NCBI GenBank assembly: GCA_021166685.1
Contig: JAJPEU010000009.1
Span: 61,055 to 125,054 of the forward strand
From: Sulfurovum sp.
GTDB taxonomy: Bacteria > Campylobacterota > Campylobacteria > Campylobacterales > Sulfurovaceae
Direction of reading: 5' to 3'
DNA length: 64,000 nt
Shown here: positions 9,380-20,827 of the stretch, one piece after another
Numbering within the stretch: position 1 is the stretch's first letter
Layout of the letters: each line of letters opens with the position of its first letter
Translations under genes and position numbers: made by a program
The notes under the pieces: model-generated
Told to the model about the DNA's origin: nothing
Seen by the model: only the letters and a program-made list of their open reading frames with translations
Database searches by the model: none

Positions 9380-9658
9380 TTAATTCAGTTGATCCAATTT
9401 ATCTTCAAATCCGGCCGGCACATTGACCACCCTAAGTTCAGGATGAATCAGCGTCTGCATTTGTCTCTCTACCCCAAATTTCAATGTTGTATTGCTGCTT
9501 GCACATCCTACACATGCACCCTGCAATTGTACAAATACAACGCCTTCCTTAATGGCTATCAGTTTAATATCGCCTCCGTCAAGCTTGATAGAAGGCCTAA
9601 CCTTATCTATCACTCCTTGTACCGCGGGCTGTAATTCTTCATCTGTAAAAGGGATCAA
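9380..9658 (-). CDS. NifU C-terminal domain (Nfu-type) Fe-S scaffold
   Basis: VIDKVRPSIKLDGGDIKLIAIKEGVVFVQLQGACVGCASSNTTLKFGVERQ. Confidence 0.92.
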   Translation of the reverse strand: MIPFTDEELQPAVQGVIDKVRPSIKLDGGDIKLIAIKEGVVFVQLQGACVGCASSNTTLKFGVERQMQTLIHPELRVVNVPAGFEDKLDQLN

Positions 9659-9748
9659 AGCCTCTCCTTTGTTTTATTATTGGTGCAAATAAATATTATT
9701 TAATTATAACAGAAGCATCGTAAATTTTCCATATAATTTTTTATTGTG

Positions 9749-9777
9749 TTTATACACTAAAAGATTGAGTTTGTCAA
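9749..9777 (-). promoter_or_regulatory. Sigma70-type promoter for nfu operon
   Basis: Minus strand TTGACA (9777-9772) - 17 bp - TATAAA (9754-9749). Confidence 0.6.
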
Positions 9778-9820
9778 TACTGACAAAATAGGGATTTCTA
9801 TCGAAAAATTAGAGTGAGGT

Positions 9821-9847
9821 GCAATTCAAGACTTAGCCTTGAATTGC
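9821..9847 (-). terminator. Hairpin downstream of rplQ (alpha operon end)
   Basis: Perfect 10-bp inverted repeat GCAATTCAAG-N7-CTTGAATTGC; no strong U tract. Confidence 0.5.
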
Positions 9848-9865
9848 TATTTTGCAGAATAACAA

Positions 9866-10216
9866 CTATACGAGTTCTATAATTGCCATAGGTGCTGCAT
9901 CACCTTTTCTTATGCGTGTTTTAATAATTCTTGTATATCCACCGTTTCTTTCTTTATAGGTAGGCGCAATTTCATTTACAAGTTTATTCGTACATTCTTT
10001 ATCTTGCAACATCGCAAAAATAGCTCTATGGGCATTAAAATCACCTACAGAAGCTTTGGTAATCAGCTTTTCATAGTAACCTCTAAGCTCTTTTGCTTTT
10101 GGCAATGTAGTTTCTATTCTGCCTTCTTTTGTCAAAGCGATAGAAAGATTTTTTAGAAGTGCCGCTCTATGAGAAGACGTTCTGCCCAATTTGCGGTAAC
10201 CATGCTTATGTCTCAT
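9866..10216 (-). CDS. rplQ: 50S ribosomal protein L17
   Basis: [24 protein letters not shown]. Confidence 0.98.
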   Translation of the reverse strand: MRHKHGYRKLGRTSSHRAALLKNLSIALTKEGRIETTLPKAKELRGYYEKLITKASVGDFNAHRAIFAMLQDKECTNKLVNEIAPTYKERNGGYTRIIKTRIRKGDAAPMAIIELV

Positions 10217-10240
10217 ATTAATCCTTTATTGTCTGTACAA

Positions 10241-11242
10241 CTATGCTTTTAGTTGCTCTAATTTCTTTACAAGAATTGCTCTTGTATTATCCGGGAGTTC
10301 AAACTCTGAACCAAATCCATGTTCGACAAGACACTCACTGATCTCATCTAGAGATTTTTTACCAAGATTTTTGATATTTTTAATCTCTGTTTCACTCATC
10401 AATACCAATTCGCCAAGAAACTTTAATCCTGCTCTATCAAGTGAGTTAAAAGATCTGGCACTCAATCCAAGACTATCAACTGGCTGCAAGAAAAGTTTAA
10501 GTTCACTGTCATCGTTGCTTCTCTTCACTGGAGTGTTGCCGATATCAACATTTAGCACACCGCCAAATACAGAAAGCTGTTTATTCATAACCTCTAGTGC
10601 ATTGGTAAATGCTTCTACCGGTCCGATTTGGCCATCGGTTACAATGTCAAACGTAATCTTTTCATAATTAGGGTTATCCTCTACCAGTACCGGTTCGATC
10701 TTATAGTTTGCTTTTCTTACCGGAGTAAAAAATGCATCTAAAGCGATGCTGTCTCTGTCTATATCGTCCCTAAGGTCTTCACTTGGCACATAGCCGATCC
10801 CTTTTGCGATAACTACTGTAAAGTTAAGTTCTGCATCCTCGTTGAGTGTTGCAAGAGGAAGATCTCCGTTCACCACTTCAATCTGATCATTGTTAAGATC
10901 CAGCGCAGTCACTTCCTTGTGTCCGCTAAAACTGTACTTAAGCTCTACCTTATTGCTTTCGTCTTTGATTTTAAAACGAATATTTTTAAGGTTAATAATA
11001 AAAACAGCAACATCTTCATGCATACCTCTGATATTATCAAACTCATGAGCAGCACCTTCAATCTTTACAGAAATAGGTGCATAACCGATAGAACTTCCCA
11101 AGATAAGTCTTCTTAGCGGATGCGCAAGTGTAACTGCATATCCACTCTCAAAGGGATAAGCAATAATTTCAGCTCTATTGGCATCAATTTCTTTTACTTC
11201 CACCTCTGTTGGCATATATGGTGCAACTTTAATTTTTCTCAT
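10241..11242 (-). CDS. rpoA: DNA-directed RNA polymerase subunit alpha
   Basis: HPLRRLILGSSIGYAPISVKIEG and alpha-CTD LGLSARSFNSLDRAGLKFLGELV. Confidence 0.98.
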   Translation of the reverse strand: MRKIKVAPYMPTEVEVKEIDANRAEIIAYPFESGYAVTLAHPLRRLILGSSIGYAPISVKIEGAAHEFDNIRGMHEDVAVFIINLKNIRFKIKDESNKVELKYSFSGHKEVTALDLNNDQIEVVNGDLPLATLNEDAELNFTVVIAKGIGYVPSEDLRDDIDRDSIALDAFFTPVRKANYKIEPVLVEDNPNYEKITFDIVTDGQIGPVEAFTNALEVMNKQLSVFGGVLNVDIGNTPVKRSNDDSELKLFLQPVDSLGLSARSFNSLDRAGLKFLGELVLMSETEIKNIKNLGKKSLDEISECLVEHGFGSEFELPDNTRAILVKKLEQLKA

Positions 11243-11261
11243 TAACTAGCCTTTACTAAGA

Positions 11262-11888
11262 TTATTTAGAATAAAGCTCGACGATTAGACGCTCTTCAAC
11301 TGGGATTGAAATCTCTTCTCTTTCAGGAATTCTTGTAAAAAGTCCGAAAAGTTTTTCTTTATCCACATCAACCCACTCAACCATACCGGTTTGGTTAGTC
11401 AACTCGATTGCTCTAAGAATTTGAGAATTGCTTTTGCTTTTCTCTCTAATTTCAATTTTTTGACCTGCTTTTACTCTGTATGAAGGAATATTTACTCTTT
11501 TCCCATCAACCACAATATGTCCATGATTAACAAATTGTCTTGCGGATGCTCTTGTTGTAGCGAATCCCATTCTATACACAACATTATCAAGTCTTTGCTC
11601 AAGAAGCTGGATCAAAATATTTCCTGTGTTTCCTTCTTTTGCATGTGCTTCCTTAAACAATGTTCTAAATTGTTTTTCACTTACGCCGTACATAAATTTA
11701 GCTTTTTGTTTCTCTCTAAGCTGGAGACCGTATCCGCTAATTTTTGTTCTTCTTTGTCCATGTTGTCCTGGCGCATATGGTCTTTTTTCCAATGCACTTT
11801 TACCGGCAAGTTTTCTCTCACCTTTCAATCCAAGATCAACACCAAGTCTTCTTTCTAGTTTTTCAACAGGACCTCTATATCTTGCCAT
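11262..11888 (-). CDS. rpsD: 30S ribosomal protein S4
   Basis: [25 protein letters not shown]...S4 domain. Confidence 0.98.
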   Translation of the reverse strand: MARYRGPVEKLERRLGVDLGLKGERKLAGKSALEKRPYAPGQHGQRRTKISGYGLQLREKQKAKFMYGVSEKQFRTLFKEAHAKEGNTGNILIQLLEQRLDNVVYRMGFATTRASARQFVNHGHIVVDGKRVNIPSYRVKAGQKIEIREKSKSNSQILRAIELTNQTGMVEWVDVDKEKLFGLFTRIPEREEISIPVEERLIVELYSK

Positions 11889-11974
11889 CTATATTACCTT
11901 TTTATTTTTCGTAAAAAATATAAGCATTGCAATGCAATGCATACCTAAACTACTATTTTTAATTATTAATTAAA

Positions 11975-12349
11975 TTACACTCTTCTCTTTTTAGGAGGTC
12001 TGCATCCGTTGTGCGGAAGCGGTGTAATATCTTTGAGGAATGTTACACGAACACCTTCTGTTGCACCGATAGATTTAACAGCTGTATCTCTACCGGAACC
12101 TGGACCCTGTACTTTAATGCCCACTTCTTTGATGCCGTTTTCTTTTGCTTTTTCCATTGCGTCTGCTACAGCTTCTGCCGCTGCAAAAGGTGTAGATTTT
12201 TTACTTCCTTTAAAGCCTAGTGCGCCTGCACTGCTCCAAGAAATTACATTTCCCATTTCGTCAGTTACTGTAATTACAGTATTGTTAAATGTTGCAGCTA
12301 CGTACACTATACCTTTAGCAATACTTTTTTTTGCTTTTTTCTTAGCCAT
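11975..12349 (-). CDS. rpsK: 30S ribosomal protein S11
   Basis: [48 protein letters not shown]...[13 protein letters not shown]. Confidence 0.98.
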   Translation of the reverse strand: MAKKKAKKSIAKGIVYVAATFNNTVITVTDEMGNVISWSSAGALGFKGSKKSTPFAAAEAVADAMEKAKENGIKEVGIKVQGPGSGRDTAVKSIGATEGVRVTFLKDITPLPHNGCRPPKKRRV

Positions 12350-12360
12350 TCATCTACTCC

Positions 12361-12723
12361 TTATGCCGCGCCAACAGTTTTACGCTTACCTTTTCTAGTA
12401 CGCGCGTTAGTCTTAGTACTTTGTCCACGAACAGGAAGTCCTCTTCTGTGTCTAAGACCTCTATAGTTTCCTAAATCCATAAGTGCTTTGATGTCAAGTG
12501 CTACTTTTTTACGAAGATCGCCTTCCACCATGACATTTTCTTGAATGTCATTACGAATTATTGCTGCTTCAGCATCTGTAAGTTCGTAAACTCTCTTGTT
12601 ATAGTCTATGCCGGTTCTGTCAAGAATTTGTCTTGACGTTGTAAGCCCTATACCAAAAATATAAGTAAGAGCATACTCCATTCTTTTCTTTTTAGGTAAA
12701 TCAACACCTGCTATACGTGCCAT
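12361..12723 (-). CDS. rpsM: 30S ribosomal protein S13
   Basis: [26 protein letters not shown]...[19 protein letters not shown]. Confidence 0.98.
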   Translation of the reverse strand: MARIAGVDLPKKKRMEYALTYIFGIGLTTSRQILDRTGIDYNKRVYELTDAEAAIIRNDIQENVMVEGDLRKKVALDIKALMDLGNYRGLRHRRGLPVRGQSTKTNARTRKGKRKTVGAA

Positions 12724-12725
12724 AC

Positions 12726-12839
12726 TTATCCTTGTCTTTGTTTATGTTTTGGATTTTTACAAATCACGCGTACGATACCTTTGCGCTTAATAACTTTGCA
12801 GTCATCGCACATTTTTTTCACTGATGGTCTAACCTTCAT
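12726..12839 (-). CDS. rpmJ: 50S ribosomal protein L36 (37 aa; not in ORF track)
   Basis: Manual translation [37 protein letters not shown]. Confidence 0.97.
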   Translation of the reverse strand: MKVRPSVKKMCDDCKVIKRKGIVRVICKNPKHKQRQG

Positions 12840-13050
12840 TGGTTACTCCTACGATATTTTTGCACCTAGAATGCACAAGGCACTCTTTGTTTGCGTGGAT
12901 TATCGAGTATCATAATCCAATCCTTGAGTAATCGGTGCTACTTAATCAAAGATTCTTCACGCAGTTTTAAATCCCTAGAGTTTAAGGGACAGTGATTTTA
13001 TCTAAATAATTATTAAATAATGCTTATAGAATTTAATTCGGACTGAAATA

Positions 13051-13073
13051 TACCCACGGGTTCGCCTTGGGTA
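13051..13073 (-). terminator. Hairpin downstream of infA
   Basis: TACCCA-N11-TGGGTA inverted repeat between infA and rpmJ. Confidence 0.35.
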
Positions 13074-13105
13074 TCATCTTAAAAGAAGAGATGCCGCTAG
13101 AAACA

Positions 13106-13324
13106 CTATTTATATCTAAATGTAATACGGCCCTTGTCCAGGCTGTACGGTGTCAGCTCCACCTTTACTTTATCTCCCGGAAGGATTTTAATGTAGTGCA
13201 TCCTCATTTTTCCTGCAATATGGCAAAGTACAATATGACCATTCTCAAGCTCTACCCTAAAAGTTGCATTGGGAAGCGCCTCTACCACTTTGCCGTCTAT
13301 CTCTATTACATCATCTTTTGCCAT
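13106..13324 (-). CDS. infA: Translation initiation factor IF-1
   Basis: [72 protein letters not shown]. Confidence 0.98.
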   Translation of the reverse strand: MAKDDVIEIDGKVVEALPNATFRVELENGHIVLCHIAGKMRMHYIKILPGDKVKVELTPYSLDKGRITFRYK

Positions 13325-13371
13325 TCTATTCCTTTATGAAATGTATGCTATTCAAACTGTCGTTGCCTATT

Positions 13372-14127
13372 TTATACTTGAGTCAGTATCATCGCTTTGC
13401 CATCCACGACAGCAATCTGATGCTCATAGTGACTTGTTCGCAATCCATCTTCGCTCACTACCGACCAATGGTCCTCCAGTATTACCGGTTTGCCACTTTT
13501 TTTGCACACCATAGGCTCTATACAAAAGACCATCCCATTTTTTATTTTGGGGCCCTGGTTTGGTTTTCCTTCGAGGTAGTTAGGAATATTGGGTTCACCA
13601 TGAGGACTTGTTCCGATACCATGACCGCAATACTCTCTCAATGGCACAAAACCGCGAGAGACAATGAAGTCTTCAAGAATTTTTGTCAATTCTTTAAAAC
13701 GCATACCCTCTTTGATCAAACTGATCGCATGATAAAGTGCATCCCTGGAGCAGTCAATAAGCTCTTGATCTTCCGGAGATATTTCTCCTATTCCCATCGT
13801 AATCGCTGCGTCACCATAATAACCGTCTAATTTGGTACCAATATCAAGACCCAAGATATCACCTGCTTTAACAACGGTTTCATTAGGTACGCCATGGATG
13901 CAGACTTGATTGAGAGAGGTGCAAACAGAACCCTTGAAGCCATAAAGACCTTTAAAAGAAGGCTCTGCGCCATGTTGGCGAATAAATGCTTCGCCAATGC
14001 TGTCTATTTGCTGTAAAGTCATTCCAGGTTTTATAATATTCTGAAGATGCTGAAGTGTTTTTCCTACAATCTCGCCAGCTTTTTTAAGCTTGACGATCTC
14101 GTCGGATTTCCTAATCGCAATAGCCAT
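13372..14127 (-). CDS. map: Type I methionine aminopeptidase
   Basis: SLNQVCIHGVPNETVVKAGDILGLDIGTKLDGYYGDAAITM...GHGIGTSPHGEPNIPNY. Confidence 0.97.
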   Translation of the reverse strand: MAIAIRKSDEIVKLKKAGEIVGKTLQHLQNIIKPGMTLQQIDSIGEAFIRQHGAEPSFKGLYGFKGSVCTSLNQVCIHGVPNETVVKAGDILGLDIGTKLDGYYGDAAITMGIGEISPEDQELIDCSRDALYHAISLIKEGMRFKELTKILEDFIVSRGFVPLREYCGHGIGTSPHGEPNIPNYLEGKPNQGPKIKNGMVFCIEPMVCKKSGKPVILEDHWSVVSEDGLRTSHYEHQIAVVDGKAMILTQV

Positions 14128-15389
14128 TATAGACCTACATTGCCCAATGTATCATATTGATTCATTGTTCTTTGTGCTTCAATCTTTCTCATGGTGTCAA
14201 GCGCCACTTGAACAATAATCAGCACAGAAACTCCCCCGAAGTAAAAACTTGCACCCATTCCACTAATAAGTAAAAAAGGTATGGTGGAGACAATCGCCAA
14301 ATAGACTGCACCTGAACCGGTAAGTCTGCTTGCTACTTCGTTCAAAAACTCTTTAGTGTGTACTCCAGGTCTAACACCGGGTATAAATCCGCCCTGTCTT
14401 TTAAGGCTGTCTGCAATGTCTTTGGCATTAAATGCAATCGAAGCATAAAAAAATGCAAAGAACATCACGAGCAAAAATGTCGCAACATTAAATACTATCC
14501 CTCCCGGTGCCAATGCGTCAGCAATTGCTGTCATCCAAGGATGCGTGCTTGCCTGCAACATTGTAAGCGGGAACATTAATATGGCAGAGGCAAAAATAGG
14601 CGGTATAACTCCAGAAAGATTCACTTTTACAGGAATATAATTCATCACTCTTTTGCTTTGGTTTTGCATAATCGTTTTTCTTGAATAAGAAATTGGGATT
14701 CTTCTTTCGCCCAATTCCACATAGATAATAGCCCATACAGTGATCAAAATGATTGCTAAAATACCAAGCACAACCAAAAAGTTCATCTCTCCTGCATTTA
14801 CCGCTTTAACCGTATTAGATATAGCCGAAGGCAATCCTGAAACGATACCGGCAAAAATAATCAAAGAAATACCGTTTCCAATACCTTTTTGTGTAATCTG
14901 TTCACCTATCCACATCAGCAACATTGTACCTGTTAACATAGAGAAAGTCGCCAGCACTGTAAACATCATCGGGTCAATCATTACTGCACTTTCACCGCCT
15001 CGACCTGTCATGCTTTGCAATCCCATTGATACTCCGACCGCCTGAACCACTGTAATAAAAATAGTAAAATAACGAATAATTTGCATATATTTTTGCATGC
15101 CGTCACGTTCTTTTTTCATTTGACCGAGTGTGGGGAAAGTAGCTGCGAGAAGTTCCATTACGATAGAAGCAGTAATGTAAGGCATGATACCCAAGGAGAT
15201 AATACTTAAACGCTCAACTGCGCCACCGCTAAACATATTGGCTAATCCCAAGGCATTATTTGTATTGTCATCAAAGAACTCTTTGATGACATTCAAATCA
15301 ACACCCGGTGTTGGGATATAAGCTAAAACTCTATACGCAAAAAGGAATCCCAAAGTAATCAGGATTTTCTGAGTTAAAGCATTGCCCAT
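14127..15389 (-). CDS. secY: Preprotein translocase subunit SecY
   Basis: SecY signatures; start taken as MGNALTQKILITLGFLF because the longer ORF overlaps rplO. Confidence 0.97.
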   Translation of the reverse strand: MGNALTQKILITLGFLFAYRVLAYIPTPGVDLNVIKEFFDDNTNNALGLANMFSGGAVERLSIISLGIMPYITASIVMELLAATFPTLGQMKKERDGMQKYMQIIRYFTIFITVVQAVGVSMGLQSMTGRGGESAVMIDPMMFTVLATFSMLTGTMLLMWIGEQITQKGIGNGISLIIFAGIVSGLPSAISNTVKAVNAGEMNFLVVLGILAIILITVWAIIYVELGERRIPISYSRKTIMQNQSKRVMNYIPVKVNLSGVIPPIFASAILMFPLTMLQASTHPWMTAIADALAPGGIVFNVATFLLVMFFAFFYASIAFNAKDIADSLKRQGGFIPGVRPGVHTKEFLNEVASRLTGSGAVYLAIVSTIPFLLISGMGASFYFGGVSVLIIVQVALDTMRKIEAQRTMNQYDTLGNVGL

Positions 15390-15390
15390 C

Positions 15391-15789
15391 TTATTTTCCG
15401 CTTGTAGTAACAGCTTCGTCTTTGATTTTAGATGCAAGATCTTTTGCACTTGCGCCAATCAATTTAACTCTCGTTACTGTTTTTTGTAACTTGTGTACTG
15501 ATTTGATACTTTCTAGAGTGATTTCGGAAAGTTCAGCAATTGCTTTAATTTTTTCAACATTGATCACATATGGTTTTTCAACGCTTGACACGAAACCGAT
15601 TTTAGGCAATCTTTTATAAAGCGGTTGCTGACCGCCCTCAAAACCTCTTTTTCTTTTGTTTCCTGTTCTAGCTTTTTGACCTTTATGCCCACGTCCGGCT
15701 GTTTTACCTGTACCTGAACCTTGACCGCGTCCAACTCTTTTTTTGTTTTTAGTTGAGCCTGGAGCTGGTTGTAAATTATGTAAACCCAT
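15391..15789 (-). CDS. rplO: 50S ribosomal protein L15
   Basis: [41 protein letters not shown]. Confidence 0.98.
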   Translation of the reverse strand: MGLHNLQPAPGSTKNKKRVGRGQGSGTGKTAGRGHKGQKARTGNKRKRGFEGGQQPLYKRLPKIGFVSSVEKPYVINVEKIKAIAELSEITLESIKSVHKLQKTVTRVKLIGASAKDLASKIKDEAVTTSGK

Positions 15790-15799
15790 ATTTTACCCC

Positions 15800-16243
15800 T
15801 TACGCTTTGATTCTAGTAAGTGCTTGGATTGTTGCCCTTACTAGGTTGTTTGGATTGTTTGAACCGATTGATTTTGAAAGAACATCTTGGATCCCTGCAA
15901 GCTCTAGTACCGGTCTAGCTGCGCCACCGGCAATGATGCCGGTACCTTCACTCGCTGGTCTCAATACAATTCGGCTCGCATTGAATTTGTGTTCAATATC
16001 ATGAGCGATAGTCGCACCTTTGATATTCACTTTCACAAGGTTCTTGTGTGCATCATCCACCGCTTTTTTAATCGCATCGGGTACTTCTTTGGCTTTGCCA
16101 AATCCGTATCCCACTGTACCATTTTTGTCACCGATAACAACAAGCGCAGTAAATCTGAATCTTCTACCACCCTTAACAACTTTGGTAACACGTCCGATAT
16201 TTACGATTACTTCTTCAAATTCTTTTTCAATAGTTTCCATCAT
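15800..16243 (-). CDS. rpsE: 30S ribosomal protein S5
   Basis: [45 protein letters not shown]. Confidence 0.98.
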   Translation of the reverse strand: MMETIEKEFEEVIVNIGRVTKVVKGGRRFRFTALVVIGDKNGTVGYGFGKAKEVPDAIKKAVDDAHKNLVKVNIKGATIAHDIEHKFNASRIVLRPASEGTGIIAGGAARPVLELAGIQDVLSKSIGSNNPNNLVRATIQALTRIKA

Positions 16244-16249
16244 GCTTCC

Positions 16250-16606
16250 TTAAAACTTAATTCCGGCTTCTCTAAGTGCATCAGCAAAAGAGGCTACAAC
16301 ACCGTGGTAAAGGTAACCATTTCTGTCAAATACAACACTGTCGATATTTTTAGAAGCAAGGTTTTTCGCCATTTCCTCAGCCACTCTCTTGACATCGTCT
16401 TTGTTAGCTTTAAGTCCAAGCTTTCTGCCATCAGCATGAGCCAATGTTACACCTGCATTGTCATCGATTGCTTGTGCATAAAAATGCTTGTTAGACTTAA
16501 AGATGGTCAATCTTGGTTTTGTTTCAGTACCGAAAATTTTACCTCTAACCCTAGTTTTTCTTTGAGTGCGCAGTTGATTTTTTCTTTTTTGAATACTTTT
16601 TAACAT
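16250..16606 (-). CDS. rplR: 50S ribosomal protein L18
   Basis: [20 protein letters not shown]-type L18 core ([29 protein letters not shown]). Confidence 0.97.
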   Translation of the reverse strand: MLKSIQKRKNQLRTQRKTRVRGKIFGTETKPRLTIFKSNKHFYAQAIDDNAGVTLAHADGRKLGLKANKDDVKRVAEEMAKNLASKNIDSVVFDRNGYLYHGVVASFADALREAGIKF

Positions 16607-16615
16607 CCGTCACTC

Positions 16616-17158
16616 CTACTTTTTCTTGCCGGCTGATTTACCAGCTTTTCTTATGATTGTCTCATCACTGTATTTAACACCTTTGCCTTTATACGGCTCT
16701 GGCGGTCTAAATTCTCTAATTTCGGCTGCAACCTGCCCAATAACTTGTTTGTCTGTACCGCTAATGCTGATAACGTTCTTCTCTACAGAGATATCAACGC
16801 CCGCCGGGATTGGGTATAGAATATCATGTGAATATCCAAGCTGCAGTTTAAGTGCATTGCCTTCAACTGCTGCTCTGTAACCCACACCATTGATTTCCAA
16901 AGATTTTTTAAATCCTTGGTCTAAACCAATAATAATATTATCAAAAAGTGCTCTGTATGTTCCCCAGAACGCTGAATCTTGTTTATCATCGCCTACTCTT
17001 GAGAAGGTAACTTCATTACCATCTATGCTGATGCCTACTCTACCGTAAGTTTCAAGTCTTTTTTCAAGATTGCCTTTTTTAGCGACGAGAGTCGTACCGT
17101 CGAGTGATACCTCAATACCACCTGCTACAGTTACTGGTCTTTTTCCTATTCTTGACAT
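16616..17158 (-). CDS. rplF: 50S ribosomal protein L6
   Basis: [35 protein letters not shown]...[27 protein letters not shown]. Confidence 0.98.
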   Translation of the reverse strand: MSRIGKRPVTVAGGIEVSLDGTTLVAKKGNLEKRLETYGRVGISIDGNEVTFSRVGDDKQDSAFWGTYRALFDNIIIGLDQGFKKSLEINGVGYRAAVEGNALKLQLGYSHDILYPIPAGVDISVEKNVISISGTDKQVIGQVAAEIREFRPPEPYKGKGVKYSDETIIRKAGKSAGKKK

Positions 17159-17168
17159 CTTTAATTCC

Positions 17169-17564
17169 TTACCAAATACTACAGATTACTTCGCCACCGA
17201 TACCGCGTTTATACGCCTCATCGTTTGCAAGTACACCTTGGCTTGTTGAAACCACCAAAGTACCGTATCCGTTTTTAAATGTTCTAATTGCATCTTTACC
17301 CTGGTGAACACGTCTACCAGGTTTAGAAATCTTTTTTATTTCATTGATAACACTTTTTTCATTCTCATCATATTTAAGAACTACTTGAATTGTTCTCTTG
17401 TTGCCATCTTCCAACACTTTGTATCCCTCAAGATACCCTTTTTCAGCAAAAATAGCCACTGTTGCTTCAATGGTTTTTGAGTGAAGAAGCGTTGTTACGT
17501 CTAATTTTCTTTGCGCAGCATTTCTTATACGAGTAAGAGAGTCTGCAATTATATCTGTCATCAT
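17169..17564 (-). CDS. rpsH: 30S ribosomal protein S8
   Basis: [19 protein letters not shown]...[31 protein letters not shown]. Confidence 0.98.
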   Translation of the reverse strand: MMTDIIADSLTRIRNAAQRKLDVTTLLHSKTIEATVAIFAEKGYLEGYKVLEDGNKRTIQVVLKYDENEKSVINEIKKISKPGRRVHQGKDAIRTFKNGYGTLVVSTSQGVLANDEAYKRGIGGEVICSIW

Positions 17565-17577
17565 CTATTTCTTCTCC

Positions 17578-17763
17578 TTACCAGCTTGCTTTACGCATAC
17601 CAGGAATTAGACCTTCGTTGGCCATCTTTCTTAAACACACACGACAGATACCAAAATCTCTGTATACTGAGTGTGGTCTACCGCAAATATTACATCTTGT
17701 ATAGGCTTGAGTAGAAAATTTTGGTTTTCTCTTTTGCTTAGCAATCATTGATTTCTTTGCCAT
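17578..17763 (-). CDS. rpsN: 30S ribosomal protein S14, zinc-binding (C+) short form
   Basis: 61 aa; [40 protein letters not shown] with CxxC...CxxC. Confidence 0.98.
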   Translation of the reverse strand: MAKKSMIAKQKRKPKFSTQAYTRCNICGRPHSVYRDFGICRVCLRKMANEGLIPGMRKASW

Positions 17764-18308
17764 TAGTTTCTCCCTTTAGCGAAAGGCATACCAAGCTTTT
17801 CTAAAAGCGTGAATGCTTGTTTATCATCTTCAACATTTGTAACGATCGTGATATTCATACCGTGAGTTTTAATGATTTTATCAAAGACCACTTCCGGGAA
17901 CATCAACTGCTCTTGAAGACCGAAGTTATAGTTGCCTCTACCATCAAAACCTTTTCTTGGCGTCCCTCTAAAGTCTTTTACTCTAGGAAGTGCGATAGAT
18001 ACAAGTTTGTCAAAGAAGTTATACATATTTGCGCCTCTAAGCGTTACTTTAATACCGCTTGGTGAACCTTCTCTTGCTTTAAAACCGGCTACAGATTTTT
18101 TCGCCATAACAATCACTGCTTTTTGTCCTGCAATAAGAGAAATAGTATCTGCCATATTCTGAATCAACTTACTATCTTTACCCTCTTCGCCGGCACCAAC
18201 AGAGATAACGATTTTTTCAAGCTTCGGAGTCTGCATCGCATTAGCTATCCCACACTCTTCTCTAAGCGCAGGAACGATGTCATTGTACTTTTGCTTCATT
18301 CTACTCAT
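17763..18308 (-). CDS. rplE: 50S ribosomal protein L5
   Basis: [19 protein letters not shown]...[32 protein letters not shown]. Confidence 0.98.
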   Translation of the reverse strand: MSRMKQKYNDIVPALREECGIANAMQTPKLEKIVISVGAGEEGKDSKLIQNMADTISLIAGQKAVIVMAKKSVAGFKAREGSPSGIKVTLRGANMYNFFDKLVSIALPRVKDFRGTPRKGFDGRGNYNFGLQEQLMFPEVVFDKIIKTHGMNITIVTNVEDDKQAFTLLEKLGMPFAKGRN

Positions 18309-18312
18309 AGGA

Positions 18313-18552
18313 TTAACCCTCTACTTTTTTTACATTTGAGACATGGATTGGCATCTCTTTGTTTGCAAATCCACCCTCTTTGTTTTGTTCGCTCGGCTTA
18401 ACAGCTTTTTTAGCTATTTTACACCCAGAAACAACCACTGCTTCTTTCTTAGGCAACACCTGAAGAACTTCTCCCGTTTTGCCTTTATCATCACCAGCGA
18501 TGACCAATACTTTGTCACCTTTTTTGATTTTTAACTTTGTAGCCATTACCAT
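18313..18552 (-). CDS. rplX: 50S ribosomal protein L24
   Basis: [36 protein letters not shown]. Confidence 0.97.
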   Translation of the reverse strand: MVMATKLKIKKGDKVLVIAGDDKGKTGEVLQVLPKKEAVVVSGCKIAKKAVKPSEQNKEGGFANKEMPIHVSNVKKVEG

Positions 18553-18914
18553 ACCTCCGGCGCAAGTGATACGATTTTCATAAAACCTGCATATCTTGTT
18601 TCACGACTTACTGGGCCGAAGATACGCGTACCTATTGGCTCTCTTTTGTCGTCAATAATTACAGCAGCGTTGTCATCGAATCTGATAAGTGATCCGTTTT
18701 CTCTCTGGATCTCTTTTTTGGTTCTTACCACAACCGCCTTAACTACTTTACCTTTTTTTACTTTTCCTGTCGGAAGTGCTTTTTTAACTGAAGCGATAAT
18801 GACATCACCTACTGATGCGTATCGTCTCTTGGAACCGCCAAGTACTTTGATACACATAACTTCTTTTGCTCCGCTGTTGTCTGCAACATTCAATCTTGTA
18901 AACGCTTGAATCAT
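18546..18914 (-). CDS. rplN: 50S ribosomal protein L14
   Basis: [37 protein letters not shown]. Confidence 0.98.
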   Translation of the reverse strand: MIQAFTRLNVADNSGAKEVMCIKVLGGSKRRYASVGDVIIASVKKALPTGKVKKGKVVKAVVVRTKKEIQRENGSLIRFDDNAAVIIDDKREPIGTRIFGPVSRETRYAGFMKIVSLAPEVW

Positions 18915-19162
18915 TACGCTTCTCCTCTCTTGACGATTTCAAGAAGTCTAAAGCTTTTTGTTTTTGAAAGCGGTCTGCACTCAATAGCATTTACCGTATC
19001 GCCAACATTCACTACATTCTTTTCGTCATGAACAAGGTATTTTTTAAATCTTTTTACTGTTTTGTGATATCTTGGGTGAAGAACTCTTCTCTCAACCAAA
19101 ACAGTCGCTGTTTTATCTCCAGCTTTTTTAATCACTGTTCCTGTTATCTGTCTTTTTGGCAT
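18914..19162 (-). CDS. rpsQ: 30S ribosomal protein S17
   Basis: [47 protein letters not shown]. Confidence 0.98.
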   Translation of the reverse strand: MPKRQITGTVIKKAGDKTATVLVERRVLHPRYHKTVKRFKKYLVHDEKNVVNVGDTVNAIECRPLSKTKSFRLLEIVKRGEA

Positions 19163-19172
19163 ATTTTACCCT

Positions 19173-19364
19173 TTACTTCGATCTCACAGCTGTGAGTGCT
19201 GTTTGGATTCTTGCGATATCTTTTTTCGCTACTCTTAACTCTGAAGTGTTCGTCAACTGCATAGTTCTTAGCTTTGCATTAAGCGTAAACACTTCAAGTT
19301 TTTTCTCTTTAAGCATGGCTAAAAGTTCTGCTTCATTTTTATCTTTCAAATCAATATAATTCAT
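19173..19364 (-). CDS. rpmC: 50S ribosomal protein L29
   Basis: [57 protein letters not shown]. Confidence 0.95.
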   Translation of the reverse strand: MNYIDLKDKNEAELLAMLKEKKLEVFTLNAKLRTMQLTNTSELRVAKKDIARIQTALTAVRSK

Positions 19365-19776
19365 TACTATCCTTTGCAGTGATGATTTTACACTTGAACG
19401 GCATTTTGTGAATTGCCAACATCAAAGCTTCTCTTGCAAGAGTCTCTTCAACACCCGCCATTTCAAAGATGATTCTGCCCGGCTTGATATTCATAACCCA
19501 TTTTTCAACGGATCCTTTACCTTTACCCATCCTTGTTTCAAGTGGCTTAGCAGTCAGCGGTTTATGAGGGAATACTCTAATCCATGTTTTACCTGATCTA
19601 CTGATTTTTCTTGTCATAGTAATACGCGCTGCTTCAATTTGTCTAGAATCAATTCTACCTGCTTCGGTAGCTTTAATTGCGATATCACCGAACTCAATTT
19701 TGTTACCTCTGAAAGCTTTACCGCGGTTACGGCCTTTTTGCTGCTTTCTCCATTTGGTTCTTTTAGGCATCAACAT
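19351..19776 (-). CDS. rplP: 50S ribosomal protein L16
   Basis: [32 protein letters not shown]. Confidence 0.98.
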   Translation of the reverse strand: MLMPKRTKWRKQQKGRNRGKAFRGNKIEFGDIAIKATEAGRIDSRQIEAARITMTRKISRSGKTWIRVFPHKPLTAKPLETRMGKGKGSVEKWVMNIKPGRIIFEMAGVEETLAREALMLAIHKMPFKCKIITAKDSNELY

Positions 19777-19778
19777 AA

Positions 19779-20477
19779 CTATTCACCTCTTTTTCTAGAT
19801 GGTCTTTTGCCACCTTTTTTCTCTTCTTGCGGTTCTGCTTGGATACCTTTTGCGAGGACTTCTCCTTTAAAGATCCATACCTTAACGCCGATAATTCCGT
19901 ATGTAGTATGTGCTTCTGCGAAACCGTAATCAATTTTTGCTCTAAGTGTATGTAGAGGCACTCTTCCTTCTAGATACCACTCAGTTCTTGCCATTTCTGC
20001 ACCGCCAAGACGACCGGAAACAGAAATTTTGATTCCTTTTGCGCCTGACTTAAGCGCACCCTGAATCACTTTTTTCATCGCTCTTCTAAAGGCTACCCTT
20101 CTTTCAAGTTGTGTTGCAACGTTCTCTGCTGCAAGTTGGCCTGAAGCTTGGGGACGCTTTTCTTCTTTAATGTTAAGTGCAACTTCTTTGCCAAGCATCG
20201 TAGTCAATGTAGACTTGAGCTTTTCAATATCTGCACCTTTTTTACCGATAATGATACCCGGACGTGCTGTCACAATATTCACTCTTAGTTTTTTGGCAGT
20301 TCTTTCGATAATTATATTAGATACGCCTGCATAGAAAAGTTCTTTTTTCAAATATTTTCTAATTTTATAATCTTCAGCAATAAAATCAGCCGCTCTACCT
20401 TTTGCGGGGAACCATCTTGACTCCCAATTTCTATTGATTCCAAGTCTAAGACCTATTGGATTGACTTTTTGACCCAT
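19779..20477 (-). CDS. rpsC: 30S ribosomal protein S3
   Basis: [23 protein letters not shown]...KH domain [19 protein letters not shown]. Confidence 0.98.
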   Translation of the reverse strand: MGQKVNPIGLRLGINRNWESRWFPAKGRAADFIAEDYKIRKYLKKELFYAGVSNIIIERTAKKLRVNIVTARPGIIIGKKGADIEKLKSTLTTMLGKEVALNIKEEKRPQASGQLAAENVATQLERRVAFRRAMKKVIQGALKSGAKGIKISVSGRLGGAEMARTEWYLEGRVPLHTLRAKIDYGFAEAHTTYGIIGVKVWIFKGEVLAKGIQAEPQEEKKGGKRPSRKRGE

Positions 20478-20478
20478 A

Positions 20479-20817
20479 TTAAGCGTCCTCCCCTTTTTTT
20501 TCAGCTACGCCGACTTCCACCAAGATGTGTGCTGTCGGCTTAATGATTCTTGATGCAGTACCTCTTGCTCTTGGTCTCCATCTTTTCATTACTGCTGCTT
20601 TATCTACTCTGCACGAAGTAATGGTTACCTCTTCGGGCTCATAGTCACCGTTTGCTACAGCCGATGCAATCACTTTGGAGATAATTCCTGCTGCTTTGTT
20701 TGGCATAAACTCAAGACTTGCAAGCGCAAGCTCAGCGTTCATTCCCTGAACTTCTTTAGCAATCAGTCTCGCTTTTGTAGGTGAGACTCTTACGAATTTT
20801 AATAGTGCTCTACTCAT
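20479..20817 (-). CDS. rplV: 50S ribosomal protein L22
   Basis: [44 protein letters not shown]. Confidence 0.98.
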   Translation of the reverse strand: MSRALLKFVRVSPTKARLIAKEVQGMNAELALASLEFMPNKAAGIISKVIASAVANGDYEPEEVTITSCRVDKAAVMKRWRPRARGTASRIIKPTAHILVEVGVAEKKGEDA

Positions 20818-20827
20818 CTCTCAACCC

